From Pyrrhoderma lamaoense (lineage: Eukaryota; Basidiomycota; Agaricomycetes; Hymenochaetales; Hymenochaetaceae), in contig NBAZ01000006.1 of assembly GCA_002794735.1 (NCBI GenBank), forward strand, positions 558,001 to 622,000: a DNA stretch of 64,000 bases, written 5' to 3'. Made by a program: the position numbers and the translations under genes. This document shows, one piece after another, positions 35,877-45,988 of the stretch; the first letter of the stretch is position 1; every line of letters begins with the position of its first letter. The notes beneath the pieces are model-generated. The model was not told the DNA's origin, searched no databases, and saw only the letters and a list, made by a program, of their open reading frames with translations.

Positions 35877-38205
35877 TCAAGCCTTAGGGTCAGGATTACG
35901 ACACTTTATTATCACGGGTAGCTGCGATCCGGATTTGTCATCCCCTTTGATATGAGGTTTAGCTGCCGACAAGAGACGACACTCAATCCTATCGGCTGGA
36001 ACTGTGAGTTCAAATGAAAAGGAACGTATCAGTGTGAACAATAGTGCCTTCATCCTGTACAAACGGTATGTTTAGTAAGAGATAAGCAATACAAATATCG
36101 TAACATACTCGAATAAAGCGAATCTAAATCCAATACAGCTTCTAGAACCGCCAAGGAATGTCATCATGCTACCCCAAACGCCAGGGATATCATTTGCGGC
36201 TTCCGGAAGATTCAACCAACGATCAGGGCTAGCGGAAAGGCTGAGAACAGAATTTTGGACTACTGAGTAGCTGGCTCACTTGAATTCGGAAGCATCTTCC
36301 CCCATATTTCCTTCGAACAATTCACAGCGTGTATTGGAATGATGACTACTTCGTTCCTTTTGATTCTATATCAATTAAAGAGAGTGAGTCATGCTTACAA
36401 ATTGAAGCTATGGGACGATTTACCTTATTTCGCTATGCGTTCGACCATATCTATCTATGTAAGGCTCAGATACAGGTATCGAGTTGTCGCGATTGGCGAT
36501 CCGGACTGTAACTGGTGCAACACCCCGCAAACGTAGTGTTTCACGTACAAATGAGTCAAGATAAGGGAGCCCAGCTAGCTCATCCGCAGAAGGGGTATCC
36601 GTAGGAACACGAATAAGCTCTTCATATAGCTTTTCTTGTATACCCGGATTCGCACAAAGGAAATACAGAGCCCATGTCATCTGTGTACTGGAAAGGAGTT
36701 CGCAAAGTAGACAAGCTTTCTGTTCTCGTGCTCACCTTGAAGTTTCATGACCAGCAAAGAAAAACGTAGGTATCTCTGTTTTGACACATTGAGGTCAGTT
36801 GCTCTTATAATATATGAATGACACTTGCGTGCAATAATTTCTTTGTGAGACATTCGCTGGGAGTCGGGTACCTCTGCGTCTAGGTTTGCAGCGACCAAGG
36901 CACTAAGTAAGTCATGTCCAATGTCCCTTGAACTTTCTTTCCCTTGTTCCAGTTTGCCAGTACCCAATACTGCATCTTTCCTTTTTTGTACCAGTTCCTC
37001 CGCTATGTTAGTCATGATATCCGTAGCTTGCTTTTCAACCCTCCTACGTTCTGTAGGCTTTCATAAAAGCGATGTTAGTATACCCACTAAGCCCCTAAAA
37101 ATGGGACATACTAGATATGCCAAAGTTGGGAACGCATCTCGGAGGATTTGAAATAAGCTCAAGGAGCCGTCGTTGTTAAGGAGTGTGCTTAATGCTTTGC
37201 TGAGAGGGCTCAGTTCGTCATCTATATTAAGGGAATTGAAATGATAATCGAAACCTATTACAGTATTATAGTATCAGTTTGTGTATTTCTATAAGCTTTT
37301 GTGTAAATACAAACCAGCAAGACCAATCACGTCAAGAGTTGTCCGGTTAAACCAGGGAAGTACATCGAATTCTTGGTGAGAGCCACTATAACGAGCCTTT
37401 AGAATATCACGTAGTTGTATGGATTTCTCAAGGAAGATTGGCACAAGCTGTTTAATTGAGGTTGGACTAAAAGATGGATTCTGAGAGGATGGGAGTATAA
37501 GCAGGTTTGATTTATATCTATATTCTGAGTATTGAATTGGATTCATACCATGATACGTCTCTGCAGCATAACTCAGTTTCAGGTTGAATGAATCAAGACT
37601 TTTCATCGTTCTTACCTGATTCTTGTGTTTAATTTCTGTGGTAGGAAAAAAATAGTTGTTTGAACAATTTAAGAAATAAAATAGTTTTGAATATTTACCA
37701 TCAGCAAACAGAATACCTTAACGTAACATGTTATTACTATATGCTTAGATTAAAACGGAATAGGAAAATACCTTCTTCTCCGAACAGTCGATTTGAAATT
37801 GCACGTCCTTCAGACGGTTTTGGAAAATCTACTGAGTGTGTCAAGACATAGTTGATTGCTCGTGAATCAACCACAACAAGTACATCTGCCTAAGCAGGTG
37901 TGCAGATAAATCAAGAAATGTTCCAATGAATCAAAGATTTAAAAGAAATGACGAACTCCCAAGGAACCCTTAGTCTTGTAAACCTTCCCGTACTTTTCTG
38001 CCCATTCATTGAATATATTAAGATTCGTTGTGAGCTCTGTAAAGCTTCCCAGGATCATGTTATTGCTTTTTGGTCCGCGGAGGTAGTGTAAAGGAGAAGT
38101 ATAAATTCGGACAATTCTCGAGATAATTTTCCAGAGACCATAGCTGAGTCCTGCAGTTATTGCTACCTTTGTAAGGCTCACGGTCTGGTAGTAGTGAGGT
38201 ATCAT
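35877..38205 (-). CDS. Cytochrome P450 (tandem copy 6), apparently intact
   Basis: Start [19 protein letters not shown], hinge [11 protein letters not shown] (RGP instead of PGP). Blocks in order: [34 protein letters not shown], microexon 37549-37560 (RRIM), [88 protein letters not shown] (about 36750), [39 protein letters not shown], the haem loop [17 protein letters not shown] (about 36120-36170), and [20 protein letters not shown] ending PDPKA at 35877. The intron before the AGHET exon starts with GC (GCAAGT at 36823-36828 on the minus strand) where the paralogues have GT. The second half of AGHETT is TS here. Confidence 0.87.
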
Positions 38206-38688
38206 TTTAAGATGCTAATGCTATGGTTTTTATCACTACTAAATCTCTTTCTTTTTATAATGAAGGGGTGAAGAAGAATGCTCAAGACCGATGTGAGAAC
38301 GCCCAAGAATAGAACTTCGTTGACGGAGTCACTATGACTCGGTGTACCAGTTATAGGGGTTTGACCCGATATAAAGTACTTTATCAACTGCATCGCGAGG
38401 GAATGCATATGTGTAACATCATCATTACAGACAAATACCAATGTAGTATCACGAGTTGATCCGAGGGAAAGACAACCCAATACGGTGAATGTAATTTGGC
38501 ATCACGTGCCCAGTGAGTAACCAATGATGGAACAGGGCGCTTGTAAGGGACAAACTTTTTAAAGTTATCATCCTGCCGACGAGACGCGTTTGCGCAGGAA
38601 TTTCAAGCCTCGCCAAGCAACGGGGACCTCATATTCGTGAAGTGTATAGGTGGGCGTATCCACCCCTGGGCATATCCTCTTCCTACCG
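38206..38688. other. Divergent promoter region, P450 copy 6 and ferredoxin
   Basis: About 480 bases. The left half (38206-38440) has a degenerate copy at 32560-32830. No further gene is called; the first ATG of the ferredoxin is uncertain within 38650-38758. Confidence 0.5.
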
Positions 38689-39593
38689 ATGCACTGCTTT
38701 CGAACGGGTATCTGCGCCTCTGCTGCGATTCGTACAACTTGTCGACCCCGACAAGAAATGCTTGGGACATCCTTCGCATTTGCACGCCGTCAGATTTCAT
38801 CGAGGACTTTTCCCAATAGTACGCGAACATCCCTGAGCGCTGAATCGAGCAAAAGGGGCTTTAGAAACCAATGTTTAAGACAAAAATGGAACTGGAATGC
38901 TATAGGGCGGCGGAACTTCCACGTTTCGAATAGTAAGATTTTGAGGCATTCATGTCTCGAAACATTATCTTAATCATTGTAGCCGTCTAATTGTACCTTA
39001 GTATCTCGACATGGCGGTATTGAAAGGCCAACACCAGGGACAGGGTTAGTTAAAGGCTTCGTTAGAAGAGTTCAGTTTATGTTTTTGATTAACGTTCTTA
39101 CAAACTTCAGGATAAAAGTGCACTTCAAAGATGCCAAAGGAGAACTTATCAAAACCGTTGAAGCTAATGAAGGGGACAGTATTCTCGATATTGCTCATGA
39201 ATACGATATCGACCTAGAGGGTGCTTGTGAAGGTTCTGTCGCCTGTTCGACCTGTCATGTAATTCTTTCACCCGATCACTATGACCTTCTTCCGGAACCT
39301 GATGACGATGAGAACGATATGCTGGATATGGCCTTCGGTTTGACCGATACCAGTAGACTTGGGTGTCAGGTATGAAATGATATCACCTACTGTCTCGAGC
39401 CCCTTCCCTCTTATATCTCTCCTATCTTAATTTTAAGGTTATATTGACGAAGGACCTCGACGGAATAAGTTGCACACTACCAGCAGCAACGAGAAATATG
39501 TATGTCGACGGTGAGTTTGTAAACTTTATCCTCTGGCCGCACAATCTCCTTACTAATATCATATGTCAAGGCGCGAAACCAACGACACATTAA
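38689..39593 (+). CDS. YAH1: Mitochondrial [2Fe-2S] ferredoxin (adrenodoxin/Yah1 type)
   Basis: Electron carrier between ferredoxin reductase and partners in iron-sulphur cluster and haem A synthesis in the mitochondrial matrix. Five exons (38689-38932, 39002-39044, 39111-39369, 39438-39510, 39571-39593) close in frame to 213 residues. The N-terminus is Arg/Ser-rich without acidic clusters, as expected for a presequence, with a likely end near RRNFHVSN. The mature domain has [20 protein letters not shown], the cluster ligands in [12 protein letters not shown], the acidic partner-binding stretch [20 protein letters not shown], the fourth Cys in SRLGCQ, then [20 protein letters not shown]. In-frame ATGs at 38650 and 38758 are alternative starts. 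It converges with ETF-QO, stop codons 175 bases apart. Confidence 0.92.
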
Positions 39594-39767
39594 TGACTCA
39601 CACCAAAATATTACAATATTTACACCTTGATATAATCAGTAGTTTAGCATTTGCATCCCTTTTCATCCTCAATTTCAAGCATCATGAATGATAATGAACT
39701 CGTTTCAAAATAATAATATGCATTTTTATCTCAATTTTTATGATTTGCAAGTCTTATCTATGTTATG

Positions 39768-41891
39768 TTATGTTATATCTGACATTTTCCGGTCAGGACA
39801 CATATACAAGAGAAAACAATGAATATACTTACTGTACTTCGGGCCCCCACCTCCTTCTGGTACCGTCCAGTTGATGTCTTGCGTCGGTACCTTGACGTCA
39901 CATAACTTGCAATGGATGCAATTCTATCATAAACTTGAGATTAACTGACATATGAACATGCTCCGAGGTGGAAACAAACCTGAGAGTTGATTACAAGCTT
40001 TTTCCCTCCAAATCCTCCTCCTTCACTTGTACCCTCAAGACCATCTGCATCCACATATTCATAAACAGCCGCGGGACACGCACGTCCGAGCAGACCGGCA
40101 TACTCCTCAACATTTTTCTTGACGTGGGCGGAGCGTGATGCTGTTCCAGGTGGTAGACGGAGATGAATGGGTTGATCCTCCGTATGGTTAGTGCCTGTCA
40201 GAGCTACCGATGTTAAGATATCAGTAGACAATGGTGCTTGAGGTGCTGGGTAGTTTATAGGCTTGCATTCGCTAGATATAGAATGGATGTCAAAATATGG
40301 TAAGCTTATGCTTGTAAAATTGCATCTGAAGCAGGTATACCTTGCTTTCTTAGTATGTTGGGAATCAGTTAATTTAGTCTTATTTCTGAATGTCCAAGGT
40401 GTTCGACCTTTAAGGAGCAATGAATCTATTCCAGAGTAAGCAATGCCTCCCCATATCCCAAGGGGTGTGTTGAAACTTGGCCGCAAATTTCTAACTTCAT
40501 TAAGGTCCTCCCACACCCAGCTTTCTCTAAGTGATTTGTCATATGAAGACATATCCGATGGCTGTTCGCTCTCTTCCTCGGTCTTTTCAATTGCCGCAAA
40601 AGCTGATTCTGCGGCAAGCATACCACTCTTCATAGCATTATGAGTTCCTTTTATCTTTGCAACGTTCACGAAGCCTGCAGCACACCCAACGAGCGCGCCA
40701 CCAGGAAATGAAAGCTTAGGAACACTTTGCAAGCCACCTTCATTCAGCACCCGGGCAGCATATGCAATCCTTTCTCCGCCTTCAAGTAGTTTGGAAAACA
40801 TCGGATGATGTTTCATTCGTTGAAGTTCCCTGAATGGACTTAAATATGGGTTCGCGTAGTCTAATCCAATGACTAGACCAAGTGAAACCAGTCCTTCATC
40901 CATATGATAAATCCACCCACCCCCATATGTACGCCAATCGAGAGGCCACCCCATAGTATGCACTACTTCCCCTGGTCTGTAATTTTCAGGTTTAACCCTC
41001 CATACTTCTTTAACTCCAATTCCATATGTCTGTGGATCCGCATCCTTTCTGAGATTGAAGTGCTTTATAACACTCTTAGTTAGTGAACCATGAGCACCCT
41101 CAGCTAAGAGTGTTACTTTCGCTTTGAACGCCATCCCAGGTTCAAATGTATCCTTCATACAGAATTCACGATCAAGACCAACGTCATTGGTAATTACACC
41201 TTGCACTGACACCTTGTCTTCTGAGTATAAGACTTCTGCACCACCGAAACCGGGGTAAACTTCTACTCCCAGTTCTTCTGCTATTGAACCTAGCCAGGCA
41301 GTAAACCTTGATAATGAGACGACGTAATTTCCTTTGTTAGACATTTGAGGTGGATGAGGAATAGGTATGGAAAATGAATTTGTTAAGAATTTCATGGAGG
41401 AAGATGTTGCAGGCTGAGTAAGTGGATGACCATCCCGTTCTTGCCAGTCAGGTATAAGCTCGTTCAAGGCTCGAGGTTCAATAACAGCTCCAGAGACGAT
41501 ATGTGCACCTAAAGAAAGTCGGATATATAAATGTTAACCATCAAATGATAGCAACAGTAAATATGGGCAACCATCCTCCATGTGCCAAGCGGACTAACTC
41601 ACCGATTTCACTACCTTTCTCGAGAACTACAACACGAATCTCACGTCCCTTCTCCTGCTCCAGTTGTTTGAGCCTTATAGCCGCACTTAACCCGGCAGGT
41701 CCACCTCCTACAATACACACATCGACTTCATCCTCAGCACGCTCAATTTGAGTTGGGTCAAACTTTTCACGTTTTTCACGCCTCAAAGCTGTTGCGTGTA
41801 GTCTACGCACTCGCAGACATCGAGTTAACGTGTTCTGCGTATTCGTGCACGAACGAAGTCGTGCCAGTGACATTGCAAGTGCTGAGTGCAA
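39768..41891 (-). CDS. Electron transfer flavoprotein-ubiquinone oxidoreductase
   Basis: Inner-membrane enzyme that passes electrons from ETF, reduced by fatty-acid and amino-acid dehydrogenases, to ubiquinone. Five exons (41603-41891, 40341-41508, 39980-40271, 39833-39923, 39768-39778) close in frame to 616 residues; an in-frame ATG at 41873 is also possible. The presequence is Arg-rich. FAD-binding GG motif [20 protein letters not shown], then [56 protein letters not shown] and [14 protein letters not shown]. The 4Fe-4S ligands are in [11 protein letters not shown] with a further Cys upstream ([11 protein letters not shown]), followed by [17 protein letters not shown] at the end. The intron at 40272-40340 is 69 bases with no stop in frame. 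The last exon has only 11 bases. Confidence 0.95.
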
Positions 41892-42765
41892 GTTGTACTT
41901 GCTTCCAGTTGTCCAATGTACGGAGTTACGGGACTTGTGTCACGAGTAATTTATTTATATCACGAGCGGGATAAGCTCCGTGATATAATCCGTGTGAGAT
42001 GATTCGCTACTTGATCCATGTCCCGGAAGTTATTTCATGTGAATATGAACGCATAAACTGAAGAGATAAATTATAAACTACAACCCAACCTGTGAGATGA
42101 CTATTGATTATAACGATATTTTATTACAGCTAGTCCTAAACAACAGTTTGAATTGGATCAAGATATTTTTACTATTGTCAGGTATTTCAGCAATTTTACA
42201 TGCCCAAACATGAGACAAGTTGCAGTGTAGACGGTTCTGGGTCAGAAGTAAGAGTTGACATTGATATGAGGAGACGTTTAGTAGGTAATGAGTGAAGTTC
42301 TAGTCCATCACCACTTCACCGTCAATGTGAGGGGATAGGCAAGAGTTGGTAGTTACTGGGAAGAGGGTTAAAGGAGGGGGGGATAACACAAGCTGCTCAG
42401 CTCAGGTGATTAAAAAAGTAGATAAACTGCCAGAGATTGAAAAAAAGCGAGAAATATGCTACAAATGAAGTTGAACCATGTAAATTTTGTATAAACGTGA
42501 AAATGATTTGTGAATGGGTTGCTTTGCCGAACGTTTCTGTAGATTGTGCGATTGAGTCGTTACGATGAATAAAAGAAAAGAAAAAAAGAGACCAGTGCAT
42601 TCGTGTGCAGAGAGAAAGAAAAAAATGATATAAGGGGTATTCCTTTTAGAGATCTTTGTGACCAAAAGTGGGCTTAAACAAAAGAAACTTAAAGAAAAGC
42701 AGTGAATATGGATATGATTATGAACAAACACACAGATAGGCGAAACTTGTTTGAGTGCCCGGGTT
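41892..42765. other. Intergenic
   Basis: About 870 bases between ETF-QO (5' side) and the next minus-strand gene (3' side). 42400-42760 is purine-rich on the plus strand. Short frames on the minus strand (42397-42785) are low-complexity F/S-rich and are not called. Confidence 0.5.
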
Positions 42766-44169
42766 CTATCGTCGACGGGTGGCACCGCTCATTAAGACAG
42801 CACACCATCCGAATAAAGCCATAACAAAACGCACGAGCCAAGCCGCGTCTGCACCCAAGCCTAAACCAGGTCGCAATTGCATTGCTAATGCAGCGTCTAG
42901 TTCAGGTACAGCGAAGTATCCTCGACGTCTCCCCTCACGATTTGAAGTCTCTCTTTGAGATTCAGGTGCACGAACAATGGCACCCGCTTCAGACGCTCGT
43001 GTCTGCCATGAGGAGCGAGAAAGCTCAATTTCTGTGTCGGGAAGTGTAATTTCACGCATTTCTGGTACCGCGTTACTGGATGAAAGGGGGTAGATGGGTT
43101 CCAAGATAGGAGTGGGTACGGTAAAATGGAGATTGGGGCTCTCCGTACTAGCCTCTGGTATTGACCATTCTGCATCAAAGAACTTTTCATCTGCGTCGGC
43201 CACTGAGCCAGATTCTAAATCCTTGACTTCCGATACTTCTATGATAATAGTTGCTTCGACCACGTCTAACGCACCGGGTATTGATTGCTTTTCCGAGACC
43301 GTTATCAAGTCACGAGTTACGAAGGCGATGTCTCCAGTTTGTCCACTGCTTGTGACTACTTTCTTCTCCAGTATTGAAGGTAAAAGGCTCCAGGTTGTGA
43401 CTACTGTGGACGTAAAAACACTACTCCTGAGTACCTCGATAATATACAATGCGGTGGCGATGCATCCCACCGCAAAGAATGCGACTAGACAGGAGATGGA
43501 TATCACAAAAACCGAGGAAGAGAAAAGGTCCCTAGGAAGAGTTTGGACGTCTGTATAATCGTCAGCTGATGTTACGGAGCTAGATTCTTCTGATACTTCA
43601 TCTATGCTCGTGATTTCGGAAGAAGATTTGATACTCATTGTATCTAAGGCGCCGTATGAGACTTGCTTTCCAACTTCCAGCTCTTCCTCCAACTTATTGT
43701 GTACGTCGTAAAGTTCCTTCTCATCTGGAATGCGAATAGTTTGAGGGTCAGTGATATCTTCGGCTCTGATTGCGGTGTTCTCAGAGTTTAACAGATATGT
43801 TCGAATCTCCTGCGTCGCAGCCAGGTGAAGCTGAAAATCATTATTGGGAACCAATTCTTCTTCCAGACTAAGGAACCAAAATCAGATAACTGTATAGCAT
43901 TGATAAATGATTAGAGACTCTATCTACCTGCCACGAGACTCAAAGACTGCTTGTATCGCTTGTTGCCCGTCCGTACCATCGTCAGATTCGGAAAGACTGA
44001 TATCCAGATGCAAGCGATCGTATCACATTAAATATCGATGTGAAGTACACGTACAATAAATGGGTTACTTACAGCTGTAAACTCTGCGCATTTTTATCAA
44101 GCTTGGAAAAGGATGTGCAGATGACACGAGTACAAGGAGTGAGACTGAAGCGAGAACCGTAAGAGTCAT
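42766..44169 (-). CDS. Predicted membrane protein with signal peptide (unknown family)
   Basis: The start MTLTVLASVSLLVLVSSAHP gives a clear signal peptide. Exon 2 (about 43929-44030) reads LDISLSESDDGTDGQQAIQA and splices into the long exon (ending 42766) at SLEEELVPNNDFQLHLA. The long exon has an acidic, Ser-rich region (SIKSSSEITSIDEVSEESSS), a transmembrane helix VFVISISCLVAFFAVGCIAT, a Val/Thr-rich stretch, a further acidic region, and a C-terminal hydrophobic segment WLVRFVMALFGWCAVLMSGA before basic RRR. About 430 residues. I do not recognise the family. Layout suggests a protein of the secretory pathway with a mid-chain and a C-terminal membrane segment. Confidence 0.68.
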
Positions 44170-44798
44170 ATCCGAACAGACGTAAAAGAAGGATCCTAGT
44201 GGTATGATAGAGCTAGTGATTGCGAGACGCAAGCGATGTTGTGAGTCCTTTCAGTGAAGACAGACAAGCAACGAGGTCGTCCCAGCAGCCTAGCTTCAGA
44301 GCTGAGATGGTTTTAAACTGGCTAGTCTGCAACGTGTTCTCATTCAGAGAAATCGGCCCACTTCCCACGGGTCCGCATATCTACATAGAGCTAACCGAGT
44401 TTTTCAGGTATATGTACATAGCATATGTTCTACGATTTTGATAATAAGCGAATGAATTGCCAGAGTACAGCCGGATAACTTCAGCTCAGATATTGCACAG
44501 ATACTGAATAAAGGATCTCCAACGGTTATGTTTCGTGGAAAACGGTAGGATTAATATGCTTGTGACAAAAGTCCTGGGGAAAGTTAAGTTTGATCAGGGA
44601 CCGAAATGTGATCGACAACCTATATACGGTAAAAACTGGACACGTGTAATTTGTCAAGTAAAGGGACAGGCTAAGGGCTTGCAAATTATATATGAACTCG
44701 CTGAAATCTGTCGCCAAATACAAATCTAGCAACAGCATAAATTAACCAAGCTAACAGAAAAAGTCTCTAAATTTCTCTTTAAGACTAGGTTTTCATGA
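44170..44798. other. Divergent promoter region
   Basis: About 630 bases between the membrane-protein gene (minus) and Spo7 (plus). Frames at 44220-44441 and 44535-44729 lack support. Confidence 0.5.
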
Positions 44799-45988
44799 AT
44801 GGCCTCGAGGAAAACTCCACCTCCTCAAAGAGGCTCTTTTCACCCTCCGAGCGAGAGTGTTGTTTATCGTGACTTGTTATTATTTGAAGAAAGGCTGAAA
44901 ACGAACGCCTCTATCTTAAAACGACGAAAGTACCGCTACCAGCGTGTGTGTTCTTTACTTTTATCGCACCCATCATTTTCGCCAGCTAAATCCATGCATA
45001 GTCTTTCTGATCCAGCATCTACTACTCACAGCCTTTCTAGCACTCGAAGTCTTCCTCAACACAAGATTCTTAGATGTCCCTGTAAACGTTGTATTAAAGC
45101 TTATATTCCCCGAAGACTTTGGAGATGGGCGTACTGTCGATCTGCATCCATATATTGCGAAAACATTACTACTTGTTACTATCACGACACTGGCACTCTT
45201 TTTTTTGAGTGGACTGTATGAAGAGAAGATAGCTTACGCAAATAGGCAAGTATTGTGACTGAACCAATTATGTGTGTCCGCTCAACCCATTGGTTAGATA
45301 TGTCCCTCATGCGAACCGCGCTTTACGAAACTTTAATATGTACCTTAATGTCAAACACAAACCTCTCCGCTCTCGTATCTCGTTCAACCCACTGTCTCTT
45401 TTATTTCATCGGAATCGAGTAGATGACACTTCTGGACAAGTGGCGAATCGACCACCAGCTCCTGACAAAAGTAGAAAAAGAGGGACCAGTGTTCTCATCC
45501 CACCCATCCCTCCGTCAAGCAATCCCCGCGGGGAACTAATCTTCTCTTCACGGGTGGATAGAAACTTTCGTGAGTCGTATGAACGATATCGTGCCGCATT
45601 TGAAAGGAAAAGAGAAGCTCGCGAACAATATATCGCGGCACAGACTTGGTGGGGTTGGAGACTCTGGCCATGGAACTGGGGGCGCGAACGGCCTACCGCA
45701 CCTCCTCGCCCACTCTCTGTAAATCGTGGAAATAGTCCGAAGGCCACAATCCCTTCCTTACCTAGTTCGCCATCTCGGGGTCTTGATTCCGAAACGGAAA
45801 GTGGTTCTAGTAGGAATTCGTCCCGTCGTTCGAGTCCAGTCCCTGGTTCTCTGGGAAGACCAGCAAGCAGGAAAGGAGGAAGTAGGAGTATCTCCCCTCT
45901 ACGCGGTGTCCCAAGACGTGTGACACCTGACAGAGTACGGACTGAAAGCTTCAGTTTTTTACTAACGGAAGAAGAAAACTTCGGATAA
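44799..45988 (+). CDS. SPO7: Spo7-like regulatory subunit of the Nem1-Spo7 phosphatase
   Basis: In yeast Nem1-Spo7 dephosphorylates the phosphatidate phosphatase Pah1 at the nuclear/ER membrane and so controls lipid storage and nuclear shape. Three exons (44799-44945, 44986-45245, 45298-45988) close in frame to 365 residues. N-terminal block VVYRDLLLFEERLKTNASIL, then two membrane segments (CIVFLIQHLLLTAFLALEVF; TLLLVTITTLALFFLSGLYE) with a short loop, then KIAYANRYVPHANRALRNFN and MYLNVKHKPLRSRISFNPLS. The C-terminal 200 residues are Arg/Ser/Pro-rich (RNSSRRSSPVPGSLGRPASR), a probable phosphorylation region. Intron 2 (45246-45297) begins GCAAGT: only this GC donor keeps the conserved ANRYVPHANR. 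Intron 1 is about 40 bases and its donor is the less certain site. Confidence 0.87.

Noticed and set aside
8173..38205. Calling the P450 array a biosynthetic gene cluster
   Set aside because: No terpene synthase, polyketide synthase, NRPS, transferase or pathway regulator lies near; it is a tandem family array.
39751..39775. Short TATGT-type tandem repeat
   Set aside because: Only a few units, partly inside the last ETF-QO exon and intron; not a notable repeat.
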